DNA from: Pseudomonadota bacterium
GTDB taxonomy: Bacteria; Pseudomonadota; Alphaproteobacteria; Reyranellales; Reyranellaceae
NCBI GenBank assembly: GCA_018240685.1
Contig: JAFEFG010000001.1
Span: 1-64,000 of the forward strand
Length of the DNA: 64,000 nt
Reading direction: 5' to 3'
Part shown: positions 47,006-56,034 of the stretch, in pieces
Position numbering within the stretch: position 1 is the first letter of the stretch
Layout: every line of letters begins with the position of its first letter
Translations under genes and position numbers: made by a program
Notes under the pieces: model-generated
What the model saw: only the letters and a program-made list of their open reading frames with translations
Databases searched by the model: none
Told to the model about the DNA's origin: nothing

Positions 47006-47175
47006 AGGAAGGGAAGAACAAATCACCGGGTTGGGGATTCTCGCGGCAATATGAGGCCGTCGTCGAGCGGACGTGGCTTGCACAATAAGAACACGTCGCA
47101 AGGGAAAAACGCGAAAAGACGGGGATTTTACGTATCTCTCGCCGGTAATTCGGGACGGGAGATTGGGAGTCCCTG

Positions 47176-48378
47176 ATGCGTTTGTCGTCTGATCGCCTTG
47201 CCCTCATCAATCCCTCCGCGTCCGAAGGAGCCTCGCAGAAAGCACGTGATCTTATCGCTGCCGGCGTCGATGTAATCAGCCTTGCGACCGGCGAACCCGA
47301 TTTCGACACGCCGGGCCACGTCGTCGAGGCGGCAATCGCGGCCATGCGCGCAGGGCAGACGCGCTATACCGGAACGGGGGGTACGCCGGAGCTGCGCAAG
47401 GCGATCGTCGAGAAATTCCGGCGCGACAACGACATCGTCTATGACTTGTCCGAGGTGCTGGCGAGCGCCGGCACGAAGAACACGATCTTCCTGGCGCTGG
47501 TCGCCAGTCTCAATCCCGGCGACGAAGTCATCATCCCGGCGCCGCATTGGGTCTCCTACACCGAGATGACCAAGATGGCGGGAGGCACGCCGGTGGTCGT
47601 CACCTGCGCGCAGAACAACGGCTTCAAGCTCGATGCCCAGACGCTCGAGCAGGCGATTACGCCGCGGACACGCTGGCTGATGCTGAACACGCCGTGCAAT
47701 CCGACCGGCGCGGTCTACAGCCGCGAGGACCTGCTGGCGCTGGCGGAGGTGGTGCGCCGGCATCCCCAGGTGCTGGTGATGACCGACGAGATCTACGAGC
47801 ACATTCTTTTCGATGACGTGAAGTTCCACAGCTTTGCCGCGGTGGCGCCCGACCTGAAGGCGCGCACGCTGACCCTCAACGGCGTCTCGAAGGGCTACGC
47901 CATGACCGGCTGGCGCGTCGGCTTCGCAGGCGGTCCGGCTGAATTGATCGCGGCCATGAAGAAAGTGCAGTCGCAGTCGCTGGGCAGCATCTGCTCGATC
48001 AGCCAGGCCGCCGCCGTGGCGGCGCTGCTGGGGCCGCAGGATTATCTGAAGGAGAGGGCCGAGGCGTTCCAGGCGCGTCGTGACCGCGTGATGGCGCTGC
48101 TCGGCGCGGTGCCGGGCCTGCGCTGCCATCGACCCGAGGGCGCCTTCTATCTCTTCGTCGAATGCAGCGGCCTGCTCGGCAAGCAGACCCCGAAGGGGGG
48201 GGTGCTGGCCCGTGACATCGAGGTCGCGGAATACCTGCTCGACGAAGCGCGCGTCGTCGTCGTCAACGGTACGGCCTATGGCATTTCGCCGTACTTCCGG
48301 CTGTCCATCGCCACTTCGCTGGAGCGTCTGGAGACGGCGTGCGCGCGCATCGCGGATGCCGTGGCACGGTTGAAATAG
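47176..48378 (+). CDS. PLP-dependent aminotransferase, aspartate aminotransferase-like (class I)
   Basis: Fold-type I aminotransferase, 400 aa, GGGAG 6 bp before ATG 47176. The PLP lysine is Lys239 in NGVSKGYAMTGWRVGF. Others: GEPDFDTPGHVVEAA, RYTGTGGTPELRKAI, PHWVSYTEM, NTPCNPTGAVYS, DEIYEHILFDD. The sequence matches the Ib/Igamma AspC group, but substrates vary widely. It is the first gene of a run of 13 same-strand genes with spacing of 30 bp or less or overlap (next start 11 bp on), so it probably aminates or deaminates a product of that pathway. Confidence 0.88.
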   Translation: MRLSSDRLALINPSASEGASQKARDLIAAGVDVISLATGEPDFDTPGHVVEAAIAAMRAGQTRYTGTGGTPELRKAIVEKFRRDNDIVYDLSEVLASAGTKNTIFLALVASLNPGDEVIIPAPHWVSYTEMTKMAGGTPVVVTCAQNNGFKLDAQTLEQAITPRTRWLMLNTPCNPTGAVYSREDLLALAEVVRRHPQVLVMTDEIYEHILFDDVKFHSFAAVAPDLKARTLTLNGVSKGYAMTGWRVGFAGGPAELIAAMKKVQSQSLGSICSISQAAAVAALLGPQDYLKERAEAFQARRDRVMALLGAVPGLRCHRPEGAFYLFVECSGLLGKQTPKGGVLARDIEVAEYLLDEARVVVVNGTAYGISPYFRLSIATSLERLETACARIADAVARLK

Positions 48379-48389
48379 CGGCGGCCGCC

Positions 48390-48893
48390 ATGACGTCCGC
48401 GCGCCTCGCCACGATCAAGGAACTCCTCGACGCCTTCGCGCGCAGCGGCGCCGAGGAGCTTCAGGTCACCGACGGCGACCTGAAGCTGCGCATCGTTCGA
48501 CGAAAGGGCGCCACAGCCGCGTCGCCGGCGGCGTCCGCCGGGATCGCACCGGCGGCAGTGCCGGAGTCCGACGCCGCGATGGCCGGCGGCGGCGAAGCGT
48601 CCGCCGAGCCGGAGGCGGACGCACCGGCCGACGGCGTCCTCGTGACGGCCGCCATGCACGGCGTCTTCCATCGCGCCCCGGCGCCGGGCGCCGATCCGTT
48701 CGTCGGCGTCGGCAGCCACGTCGTGCGCGGCCAGCAGCTCTGCATCCTCGAGGCGATGAAGGTCTTCAATGCCGTGACCGCGCCGCAGGACGGGATCGTG
48801 GCCGAGGTCCATGTCGAGAACGGCACCGACGTGATGGCGGGCCAGCCGCTCTTCACCCTCGCGGCGCCGCCGCAGCTCAAGGCCGCCGAATGA
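48390..48893 (+). CDS. Biotin carboxyl carrier protein (AccB-like)
   Basis: BCCP of 167 aa. N-terminal helix-strand region TIKELLDAFARSGAEELQVTDGDLKLRIVRRK, then an Ala/Pro-rich linker (~40-80), then the biotinyl domain (~82-160) with EAMKV and biotin-accepting Lys124 in LCILEAMKVFNAVT. Start is ATG 48390; an earlier in-frame ATG is inside the aminotransferase. It sits with biotin carboxylase and PxpB/PxpC and so would carry CO2 in a stand-alone biotin-dependent carboxylase, not the acetyl-CoA carboxylase whose accA/accD are absent here. Confidence 0.92.
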   Translation: MTSARLATIKELLDAFARSGAEELQVTDGDLKLRIVRRKGATAASPAASAGIAPAAVPESDAAMAGGGEASAEPEADAPADGVLVTAAMHGVFHRAPAPGADPFVGVGSHVVRGQQLCILEAMKVFNAVTAPQDGIVAEVHVENGTDVMAGQPLFTLAAPPQLKAAE

Positions 48894-49591
48894 ATACCGG
48901 CGTCGTCGTCCTCGCCGAGCCTCGCGTCAGCCTGTGCGGCAGCGCGGCGCTCCTGCTCGATGCGGAGGGCCCGATGACCTTGCCGACCCAGGAACGCATC
49001 TGGCGGCTGGGCGATCGTGTGCGCGACTGGGAAGGGGTCGTCGATGCGCAGCCGGGCATGAACAGCCTGCTGATCGTGCTCGATCCGCTCGAGGCCGATC
49101 CGCAAGCCTTGTCGGCGCGGTTGCTGGACGTCTGGCCGACGATCGAGGCGGGGCGGATCCGCGGCCGCCTGCTGGAAGTCGGCGTGGTCTATGGCGGCGA
49201 GGGCGGGCAGGACCTTCCCGACGTCGCGGCCTATCATCGCTGCACGCCGCAGGAGATCGTGGCGCTGCATGCGGCGCCCGAATATGTCGTGTTCGCGCCC
49301 AGCGTCTCGCCGGGCTTCGGCTATCTGTTCGGCCTCGATCCGCGCCTTTTCACGCCGCGCCGGAAGGTGCCGGTGATGCGGCCCGTGGGCGGCGGCGTGT
49401 CGATCGGCGGCGGCCAGTCGAATCTCGGCAAGCCCTACGTCGAAGGCGGGCCGACGATGAACCCGACCGGCTGGCACGTGATCGGCTGCGCGCCGAGGCT
49501 GCCCGCGCCGTTCGATCTCGCCAAGGATCCGCCCAACCTGCTGTCGCTTGGCGACCGTATCCGGTTTCGGGTCGACAGGATCGAGGCATGA
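48890..49591 (+). CDS. pxpB: 5-oxoprolinase subunit PxpB / KipI-like carboxyltransferase subunit
   Basis: KipI/allophanate hydrolase subunit 1 fold, 233 aa. Landmarks: the N-terminal LAEPRVSLCGSAALLLDAEGPMTLPTQERIW, VVYGGEGGQDLPDVA, APSVSPGFGYLFGLDPRLFTPRR, and GGGVSIGGGQSNLGKPYVEGGPTMNPTGWHVIGCAP. In urea amidolyase this fold forms half of the carboxyltransferase; in PxpABC it is needed for 5-oxoproline hydrolysis. The ATG overlaps the BCCP stop, and the stop overlaps pxpC. Confidence 0.9.
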   Translation: MNTGVVVLAEPRVSLCGSAALLLDAEGPMTLPTQERIWRLGDRVRDWEGVVDAQPGMNSLLIVLDPLEADPQALSARLLDVWPTIEAGRIRGRLLEVGVVYGGEGGQDLPDVAAYHRCTPQEIVALHAAPEYVVFAPSVSPGFGYLFGLDPRLFTPRRKVPVMRPVGGGVSIGGGQSNLGKPYVEGGPTMNPTGWHVIGCAPRLPAPFDLAKDPPNLLSLGDRIRFRVDRIEA

Positions 49592-50592
49592 TCGAGATCC
49601 TCGAGACGCCGCCGCTCAACGCGATCCAGGATCTCGGCCGGCTCGGCTATCGTTGCCATGGCGTCGGTCGCGGCGGAGCGATGGACCGGGTGGCGCTCGC
49701 GGCCGCCAATGCGCTGCTGGGCAACGACGAGAATGCGGCCGGCATCGAATTGCAGCTCTTTCCGGTGCGGGTGCGCTTCGCGGGCGACACCGTCTTCGCG
49801 CTGACCGGCGCGGATTGCGAGGCGCGGCTCGACGGCCGGCTCCTGCCGCCCTGGTGGGCAATGTCGGCGCAGGCAGGGCAGGAACTGGTCCTGTCGCCGC
49901 CAAGGCAGGGGCTGCGCGCCTATCTCGCCGTCGCCGGCGGCATCGACGTGCCCGAGGTGATGGGATCGCGCAGCACGCAGATGCGCGACGGGTTCGGCGG
50001 GCTGGATGGGCGCGCGCTCGCGGCCGGCGACCGGCTTGCCGCGTTCCCGGCGCCGGCGTTCGCGCTGCGCGACGGCGCCGGGCTGGGCGCGCTGCCGGCG
50101 TCGCTGGCGCTTGCCGCTGCCGACTGTCCGCAGGCGCAGCCGGGCGAGACGGTGCTGCGTGTCATCCAGGCTGCCGAATATGAGCAGTTCGACGCGGCCT
50201 CCCAGGCTGCGCTGTGGCAGACGCCGTGGAAGGTGACGGCGCAGAGCAACCGCCAGGGCTATCGGCTGGCCGGCGTGGCGCTGCAGCGCCTGGAGCCGGT
50301 GGAGATGCGCTCGCACGGCATCGTGCCGGGCGTGATCCAGGTGCCACCCTCCGGACAGCCCATCATCCAGCTTGCCGACGGCAACTCCGCCGGCGGCTAC
50401 CCGAAGATCGGCGTCGTCATCGAGGCCGATCTGTGGCGCATCGCCCAGGCCGCGCCCGGCAGCGCGCTGCGCTTCGTCTCCTGCACGCTCGAGGAAGCGC
50501 GCACGGCGGAGCGGGCGGTCGCCGCCTATCTCGGCACCCTGCGCCGCCTGGCGGGATACTGCCGCCTGCCATCGCTGGGGAAGGTCGCATGA
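49588..50592 (+). CDS. pxpC: 5-oxoprolinase subunit PxpC / KipA-like carboxyltransferase subunit
   Basis: KipA/allophanate hydrolase subunit 2 fold, 334 aa, start ATG 49588 overlapping pxpB (ATGA). Family stretches: NAIQDLGRLGYRCHGVGRGGAMDRVALAAANALLGNDENAAGIELQL, FALTGADCEARLDG, YLAVAGGIDVPEVMGSRST, QSNRQGYRLAGVALQ, VEMRSHGIVPGVIQVPPSGQPIIQLADGNSAGGYPKIGVVIEADLWRIAQAAPG. With PxpB it would make the carboxyltransferase-like unit that receives carboxybiotin from BCCP and acts on an amide or lactam substrate. Confidence 0.92.
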   Translation: MIEILETPPLNAIQDLGRLGYRCHGVGRGGAMDRVALAAANALLGNDENAAGIELQLFPVRVRFAGDTVFALTGADCEARLDGRLLPPWWAMSAQAGQELVLSPPRQGLRAYLAVAGGIDVPEVMGSRSTQMRDGFGGLDGRALAAGDRLAAFPAPAFALRDGAGLGALPASLALAAADCPQAQPGETVLRVIQAAEYEQFDAASQAALWQTPWKVTAQSNRQGYRLAGVALQRLEPVEMRSHGIVPGVIQVPPSGQPIIQLADGNSAGGYPKIGVVIEADLWRIAQAAPGSALRFVSCTLEEARTAERAVAAYLGTLRRLAGYCRLPSLGKVA

Positions 50593-51035
50593 TCCTCGAA
50601 CCGGCTGAGATCATGAGCCTGGTGGCGCACATGCGTCGCGTCGGCGTGGCCGAGATCGAACTCGAGGAGGCCGGCAGCGCGCTGCGCGTCGTCGTTCCCG
50701 AGCAGGCGATCGCGCCGGCCGTGGACGGTACGGCTGCCGCGACCACCGTCGCCGCGCCGTACGTCATCGCTGCCGAGGCCTGCGGGTTCTTCCAACCCGG
50801 CCATCCGGCGCGGGCGGCAGCGCCGGCAAGGGGCCGGCGGGTCGAGGCGGGCGAGGTCGTGGGCACGATCGCGGCGGGGCCGCTGCTGCGTCCCGTCGCG
50901 GCACCTGCTGCAGGCACTCTGGGGCGACTCCTCTGCGCGGCCGGCGGGCGCGTGGATCATGGCACGCCGCTGTTCGAATTCGCCCCGCATTCTCCTTCCT
51001 CTCCGGATTCAGGCAAACGAAAGGACACGCGATGA
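50589..51035 (+). CDS. BCCP-like protein lacking the biotin-accepting lysine
   Basis: Protein of 148 aa, ATG overlapping the pxpC stop. It aligns without gaps to the biotinyl domain of the operon's first BCCP over 39 residues (VGTIAAGPLLRPVAAPAAGT... against LCILEAMKVFNAVTAPQDGI...), ending in the shared G-x-PLF. At the biotin Lys of the first BCCP (Lys124) it has Pro98, and the EAMK residues are AAGP. The N-terminal EIMSLVAHMRRVGVAEIELEEAGSALRVVV also resembles the BCCP N-terminal helix-strand. So it is a BCCP paralogue that cannot be biotinylated at that position; a structural or regulatory role is possible. Confidence 0.8.
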   Translation: MILEPAEIMSLVAHMRRVGVAEIELEEAGSALRVVVPEQAIAPAVDGTAAATTVAAPYVIAAEACGFFQPGHPARAAAPARGRRVEAGEVVGTIAAGPLLRPVAAPAAGTLGRLLCAAGGRVDHGTPLFEFAPHSPSSPDSGKRKDTR

Positions 51036-51799
51036 AGATCGATATCAATTCGGACCTCGGCGAGGGCTTCGGCCGCTGGAAGATGGGCGACGACGAGGCG
51101 CTGATGAAGCTGATCTCGTCGGCCAACATCGCCTGCGGCTTCCACGCCGGCGACGCAGTGATCATGACGCGGATGGTCGAGGCCGCGAAGGAGAACGGCG
51201 TCGCCATCGGCGCGCATTGCGGCCTGCCCGACCTGCTCGGCTTCGGCCGCGTGCCGATGGACATCAATCCCCGCGACCTGCAGAAGCACATGCTCTATCA
51301 GCTCGGTGCGCTGTCGGCGATCGCCAAGGTCGGCGGCTACAAGGTCACCCATGCCGGCGGACACGGCGCGATGGGCACGATGTTCGCGAAGAACCACGAA
51401 TATGTCGAGCTCATGCTCGATGTCTTCAAGGCCTACGACAAGGACCTGATCCATGCCACGGCGCCGAACGGATACGCGGCCACGTATGCCAGGAAGATCG
51501 GCGTGCGCACCGTCGGCAAGGTGTTTGCGGATCGCGCCTATGACGACGAGGGACGCCTGGTCAATCGCCGGTTGCCCGGTGCGGTCATCACCGACCTCAA
51601 TGAAGTCGTCGCGCGCGTCAGCCAGTTCCTGAACGACGGCACTTTCACCGCGCAGTCGGGCAAGCGCGTCAAGTTCGACGCGCAATGCATCCTGATCCAC
51701 AGCGATACGCCCGGCGCCGTCGACATCGCCCGGACCGTCCGCGAGACCATCGAGAAGGGCGGCGGCAAGATCGTGCCGCTCACCGAGCTCGCGAACTGA
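51032..51799 (+). CDS. pxpA: PxpA / LamB-YcsF family protein with divergent motif
   Basis: LamB/YcsF family, 255 aa, the catalytic third of 5-oxoprolinase PxpABC. ATG 51032 overlaps the previous stop. Conserved parts: [44 protein letters not shown] and [34 protein letters not shown]. The usual KPHGALYN block is replaced by [11 protein letters not shown] (residues 106-116), and the usual LHGD by IHSD. These changes sit at the substrate region, so the substrate may differ from 5-oxoproline. Confidence 0.85.
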   Translation: MKIDINSDLGEGFGRWKMGDDEALMKLISSANIACGFHAGDAVIMTRMVEAAKENGVAIGAHCGLPDLLGFGRVPMDINPRDLQKHMLYQLGALSAIAKVGGYKVTHAGGHGAMGTMFAKNHEYVELMLDVFKAYDKDLIHATAPNGYAATYARKIGVRTVGKVFADRAYDDEGRLVNRRLPGAVITDLNEVVARVSQFLNDGTFTAQSGKRVKFDAQCILIHSDTPGAVDIARTVRETIEKGGGKIVPLTELAN

Positions 51800-51812
51800 C
51801 CGGCTGCCGCCG

Positions 51813-53186
51813 ATGGCCTTCCGGACCGTCCTGATCGCCAACCGCGGTGAGATCGCGCTGCGGGTGATCCGCGCCTGCCGCGCGCTCGGCTTGCGCGCGG
51901 TCGCGGTCTGTTCGGAGGCCGATCGCGGCGGCACCTGGCTGCAGGCGGCCGACGACGCCGTCTGCATCGGGCCGGCGCCGGCGTCGCGGAGCTACCTCGA
52001 TATCGGCGCGCTTCTGCTGGCGGCCGAGGTCGCAGGCGCCGACGCGATTCATCCGGGCTACGGCTTCCTTGCCGAGAACGGCGACTTCGCCGAGGCGGTG
52101 GAGCGGGCGGGCCTGACGCTGATCGGCCCGGCGGCGGAGACGATCCGGCTGATGGGTGACAAGATCCGCGCCAAGGAGGCGATGCGTGCCGCCGGCGTGC
52201 CCTGCGTGCCGGGAAGCGATGGCGCCTTGCCGTTGGATGCGGCGGTCTGCGCGCAGCTTGCCGCGCGCGTGGGCTATCCCGTCATCGTCAAGGCGGCGGG
52301 CGGCGGTGGCGGGCGCGGCATGCGCGTGGTGCGAGGTCCCGACGAACTCGCGACGGCGATCGCCACGACACGCGAGGAGGCGGTGCGCGCCTTCGCAAAT
52401 CCCGATCTCTACATCGAGAAATTCCTCGAGCATCCACGCCATATCGAGATCCAGGTCCTGTGCGACCACCATGGCGGTGCACTGTGGCTGGGAGAGCGCG
52501 ACTGCTCGGTGCAGCGCCGGCATCAGAAGGTCATCGAAGAGGCGCCGGCACCGGGAATCCCGCGCGCGCAGATCGCCGAATTGGGCGAACGCTGCGCTGC
52601 TGCCTGTCGCGCCATCGGATATCGCGGCGCGGGCACCTTCGAGTTCCTCTACGAGGACGGCACGTTCGCGTTCATCGAGATTAACACGCGCATCCAGGTC
52701 GAGCACACCGTGACGGAGGAGACGACCGGTCTCGACATCGTGCGCGAGCAGATCCGCGTCGCAATGGGCGAGCCGCTGTTGCTGTCGCAGCGCGATGTCG
52801 TGTGCCGCGGTCACGCAATCGAATGCCGCATCAATGCCGAGCACGGCTTCAGCGGCCGGCCTTCGCCGGGGCGGGTGATCCGCTGGCATGCGCCGGGCGG
52901 TCCAGGCATCCGCGTCGACAGCCACATGGCGCCCGGCGCGGAGGTGCCGCCGCACTATGATTCCCTGATCGCCAAGATCGTCACGTCCGGCACGGATCGT
53001 GCTCAATGCATCGCCAGGATGAAAGCTGCTTTGGCGGAGCTGCAGGTCGAGGGCATCGATGTGAATGCCGAACTTCACCGGTTCGTCCTCGAAGACGAGA
53101 CCTTCGAGAAGGGCGGCGTGACGATCCACTACCTCGAGCAGCGCCTGAGGCGTTTCGCCGAAGCCAACACGGGCGCGCAATCATGA
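51813..53186 (+). CDS. Biotin carboxylase (AccC-like)
   Basis: ATP-grasp biotin carboxylase, 457 aa: [118 protein letters not shown]. It carboxylates biotin on BCCP with ATP and bicarbonate. It lies 13 bp after pxpA, in the pxp operon, so it serves that carboxyltransferase rather than acetyl-CoA carboxylase. The family match is very strong; the dedicated role is from context. Confidence 0.93.
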   Translation: MAFRTVLIANRGEIALRVIRACRALGLRAVAVCSEADRGGTWLQAADDAVCIGPAPASRSYLDIGALLLAAEVAGADAIHPGYGFLAENGDFAEAVERAGLTLIGPAAETIRLMGDKIRAKEAMRAAGVPCVPGSDGALPLDAAVCAQLAARVGYPVIVKAAGGGGGRGMRVVRGPDELATAIATTREEAVRAFANPDLYIEKFLEHPRHIEIQVLCDHHGGALWLGERDCSVQRRHQKVIEEAPAPGIPRAQIAELGERCAAACRAIGYRGAGTFEFLYEDGTFAFIEINTRIQVEHTVTEETTGLDIVREQIRVAMGEPLLLSQRDVVCRGHAIECRINAEHGFSGRPSPGRVIRWHAPGGPGIRVDSHMAPGAEVPPHYDSLIAKIVTSGTDRAQCIARMKAALAELQVEGIDVNAELHRFVLEDETFEKGGVTIHYLEQRLRRFAEANTGAQS

Positions 53187-54109
53187 CGGCGAGTGTTCTG
53201 CAGGCAACGGACATGCCGACAAGGCGGGCGGTGCTTCCGAAGTGGTTGGCCGGCATTGCCATCCTCCTGCCGGCACTGGCCTTCCTTTTCACCTTCCTCG
53301 TCCTGCCGTCGATCATCCTGCTGAGCTACAGCGTGCTGACGCAGTCCGAGAGCGGTGACATCAGTCTGCCGCTGACGCTGTCGAGCTACCAGAGGCTCGT
53401 TTCGGGTCCGGCGTATCGGCACGTCGTGATGACGACGCTGCGCGTGTCGGTCCTCACGTCGCTCTTCGCCTCGCTGCTGGCCTATCCGCTCGCGATGGCG
53501 ATTGCCTACGGCAAGCCGCTGTTCAGCCGCATCACGATGATCCTGGTGGTGTTGCCCATGGTCGTCAGTGTGGTCGTGCGTACCTACGGATGGCAGCTCG
53601 TGCTGGGCAACAGCAATACCGGCGTCCTGAACTGGCTGCTGCAGCTGATCGGCTTCGGCCCCGCGCCGGTCAAGGTGATGTTTACCGAATGGGCAATCGT
53701 CATCGCCTCGGTCCATGTCTTTCTGCCGTTGATGGTGCTGCCGCTCGCGGCCTCTCTGGGACGTATCAATCCTTCGCTCAATGAAGCGGCGCGCATGCTG
53801 GGTGCGCCGGCCTGGCGGGCTTTCCTGCGCATTACGCTGCCGCTCAGCGTGCCCGGCCTGCTCGCGGGACTGACCATCGTCTTCTCGCTGACGGCTGCAT
53901 CCTACGTGACGCCGCAGATGGTGGGCGGCAACCGCGGCCTGATGCTGGGCGTGCTGCTCGAGCAGCAGATCAATACTTCGTTCGACTGGCCGATGGCCGC
54001 GGCGATCGCGTCCGTGATGGTGGCGATCGCGCTGGGAGCCAATGTCGGAGTCGAATGGCTCGTCGGCCGCCGCGCGGCCGCGCGGCTGCGCCGCTCGAGG
54101 GCACGCTGA
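53183..54109 (+). CDS. ABC transporter permease, PotB-like
   Basis: Inner-membrane permease, 308 aa, about six membrane segments. ATG overlaps the biotin carboxylase stop. The EAA loop that contacts the ATPase is [31 protein letters not shown] (residues ~198-228). Family: spermidine/putrescine-type (PotB) permeases of amine or amino-sugar importers. The next permease starts on its stop (TGATG). Confidence 0.92.
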   Translation: MTASVLQATDMPTRRAVLPKWLAGIAILLPALAFLFTFLVLPSIILLSYSVLTQSESGDISLPLTLSSYQRLVSGPAYRHVVMTTLRVSVLTSLFASLLAYPLAMAIAYGKPLFSRITMILVVLPMVVSVVVRTYGWQLVLGNSNTGVLNWLLQLIGFGPAPVKVMFTEWAIVIASVHVFLPLMVLPLAASLGRINPSLNEAARMLGAPAWRAFLRITLPLSVPGLLAGLTIVFSLTAASYVTPQMVGGNRGLMLGVLLEQQINTSFDWPMAAAIASVMVAIALGANVGVEWLVGRRAAARLRRSRAR

Positions 54110-54912
54110 TGGCGGCTCGTCTGTCCGGCGGCGGCGGCGCCCTGACCTACTTCCTCGCAGCGGCGGGGCTGATCTTCATCGTGTCGCCGCTGGTCGTCGT
54201 CGTGGCGCTGTCCTTCTCAGAAGCCAGCATCGCGACCTATCCGCCCGTGGGTTTCACCACGGCGTGGTATCAACGCGTCATCGTCGACGACGAGTTCCGG
54301 CAGGCGTTCCTGACCAGCGTGACGCTGGCGCTGGCCTCGACCGTGGCCTCGTTCGTGCTGGGATTGCCGGCGGCCTATGCTCTCAATCGATGGGAGGTGC
54401 CGGGCGCACGCACCATCGAGACGATCCTGCTGTCGCCCTTCATCCTGCCGATCCTGATCACCGGCCTGGCGCTGCTGCAGTTCATGGCGCTCCTCAGGAT
54501 GCGGGACGCGCTGACGAACCTCTTCATCGGCCACGTGCTGATCACGCTGCCCTACCTTGTGCGTACCGTGACGGCGAGCCTCAAGCAGGTCGACCGGTCG
54601 CTGGAGGAGGCGGCGCTGACGCTGGGCGCGTCGCCCTGGAGAGTCTTCTGGCGCGTGACCGCGCCGCAGATCACGCCCGGCATCGCTGCCGGCTGTCTGT
54701 TCGCGTTCATGGTGTCGTTCGACGACTTCCCGATCTCGTTCTGGCTGTCGAACGCCGAGAACATGCCGCTGCCGATCTATCTCCAGAACAGCATGACCAA
54801 GGTCTTCGATCCGTCGATCGCGACCATGTCGAGCTTCACCATCATGACAGGAATCCTGGCGGTGATCGGCCTTGAGAAGCTGGTCGGCCTGCGGCGGGCG
54901 ATGAGCGTGTGA
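54109..54912 (+). CDS. ABC transporter permease, PotC-like
   Basis: Second permease, 267 aa, ATG 54109 overlapping the previous stop. The EAA motif is LEEAALTLGASPWRVFWRVTAPQITPGIAAGCLFAFMVSFDDFPIS; about six membrane segments. SFDDFPISFWLSN is typical of PotC-type partners. Together with the PotB-like protein it forms the importer channel. Confidence 0.92.
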   Translation: MAARLSGGGGALTYFLAAAGLIFIVSPLVVVVALSFSEASIATYPPVGFTTAWYQRVIVDDEFRQAFLTSVTLALASTVASFVLGLPAAYALNRWEVPGARTIETILLSPFILPILITGLALLQFMALLRMRDALTNLFIGHVLITLPYLVRTVTASLKQVDRSLEEAALTLGASPWRVFWRVTAPQITPGIAAGCLFAFMVSFDDFPISFWLSNAENMPLPIYLQNSMTKVFDPSIATMSSFTIMTGILAVIGLEKLVGLRRAMSV

Positions 54913-54946
54913 GGCGGTGAGCCGCATTCTTCAGAGGAGTACGAAC

Positions 54947-56032
54947 ATGACCGACACGACCAAGAGGACGGGCCCCAAGACCAGTCGACGCCGGCTGCTT
55001 GCCGCGGCGGGTGTCGCCAGCCCGATGTTCTTCATCCGCAACGGCTGGGCGGCCGGCAAGTCGCTCTACGTCGGCACCTACACCGGCGTGCAGGGCGAGT
55101 ATGTCCGCAAGTTCGTCATCCCGAAGTTCCAGTCGGACCTGAACTGCAAGGTCTTCCAGACCGAGAACGTGACGCTTGGCAACATCGGCATCCTGCGCAC
55201 GCAGAAAGCCAATCCGAACTACTCCGTCATGATGATGGACGATGTCGGCGTGCCGATCGCAAAGGCGGAGCACCTGATCACCCAGCTGCCGAAGGACAAG
55301 ATCCCGAACCTGGCCAAGGTCTTTCCGAACTTCATGTACAACGACAGCTACGGTGCAGCCTTCGCCGTCTCGACGGTGGCGCCGTGGTTCAACAAGAGCG
55401 TCAAGCCGGTGGAAAGCTTCGCCGACCTGTGGAGCGAGCGCTTTCGCGGCCGCTACATGATGGTGACGCCGAAGCAGACGCAGACGGTCCAGCTGCTGGC
55501 CGTTGCCGCTTCCATGGCAACCGGCAAGCCGATCCTCGAGGCGCAATATGAACTCGAGAAGGGCTGGCCGAAGATGGCCGAGCTGAAGCCCAACGTTCAG
55601 ACGATCTACGACAGCATCAACACTGCCATTTTGGCCGTCTCGCAGGGCCAGGCGGATGCGGCCGGGCCGGATTTTTCCAAGGCAGTCCTGCCGGCGATCG
55701 CCAGGGGCGCGCCGCTGGTGCAGGCGAAGCCGGCGGAGGGTGCGTTCGCAGGCGTCAACACCGTTACCTTGGTCAACAAGGCGCCCGAGCCCGATCTGGG
55801 CGCGGCTTTCATCGACCATATCCTGTCGCCCGCAGTGCAGAAGGGCATGGCCGAGTACACCATCGCCGCACCGTCGGTGAGCGGCGTCGATCTCGACGCG
55901 AAGACGGCGGCAGTCGTGCCCTATCCCGAATCGCGCATGAAGGAGATGAAGCTCTACGTGCTCGACTGGGAGAAGATCAATCCGCAGCGCGGCGCGATCC
56001 TCGACAAGTTCAACCAGGTGTTCGGGAGCTGA
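54947..56032 (+). CDS. ABC transporter solute-binding protein, PotD-like
   Basis: Periplasmic binding protein, 361 aa, from ATG 54947 with GAGGAG upstream. The signal is Tat-like: SRRRLLAAAGVASPMFF (residues ~19-35). The mature protein follows the spermidine/putrescine-binding fold: LYVGTYTGVQGEYVRKFVIPKFQ, VFQTENVTLGNIGILRTQKANPNYSVMMMDDVGVPIA, APWFNKSVKPVESFADLW. It would deliver the pathway's substrate to the permeases. The true ligand is not known; polyamines or small amides are possible. Confidence 0.9.
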   Translation: MTDTTKRTGPKTSRRRLLAAAGVASPMFFIRNGWAAGKSLYVGTYTGVQGEYVRKFVIPKFQSDLNCKVFQTENVTLGNIGILRTQKANPNYSVMMMDDVGVPIAKAEHLITQLPKDKIPNLAKVFPNFMYNDSYGAAFAVSTVAPWFNKSVKPVESFADLWSERFRGRYMMVTPKQTQTVQLLAVAASMATGKPILEAQYELEKGWPKMAELKPNVQTIYDSINTAILAVSQGQADAAGPDFSKAVLPAIARGAPLVQAKPAEGAFAGVNTVTLVNKAPEPDLGAAFIDHILSPAVQKGMAEYTIAAPSVSGVDLDAKTAAVVPYPESRMKEMKLYVLDWEKINPQRGAILDKFNQVFGS

Positions 56033-56034
56033 TC

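Noticed and set aside
48890-51799. Urea carboxylase/allophanate pathway
   Set aside because: There is no allophanate hydrolase (amidase) gene and PxpA is present; the KipI/KipA folds alone do not show urea use.
48390-53186. Housekeeping acetyl-CoA carboxylase BC/BCCP
   Set aside because: accA and accD are missing, and the genes overlap pxpB, pxpC and pxpA, so a dedicated carboxylase is more likely.
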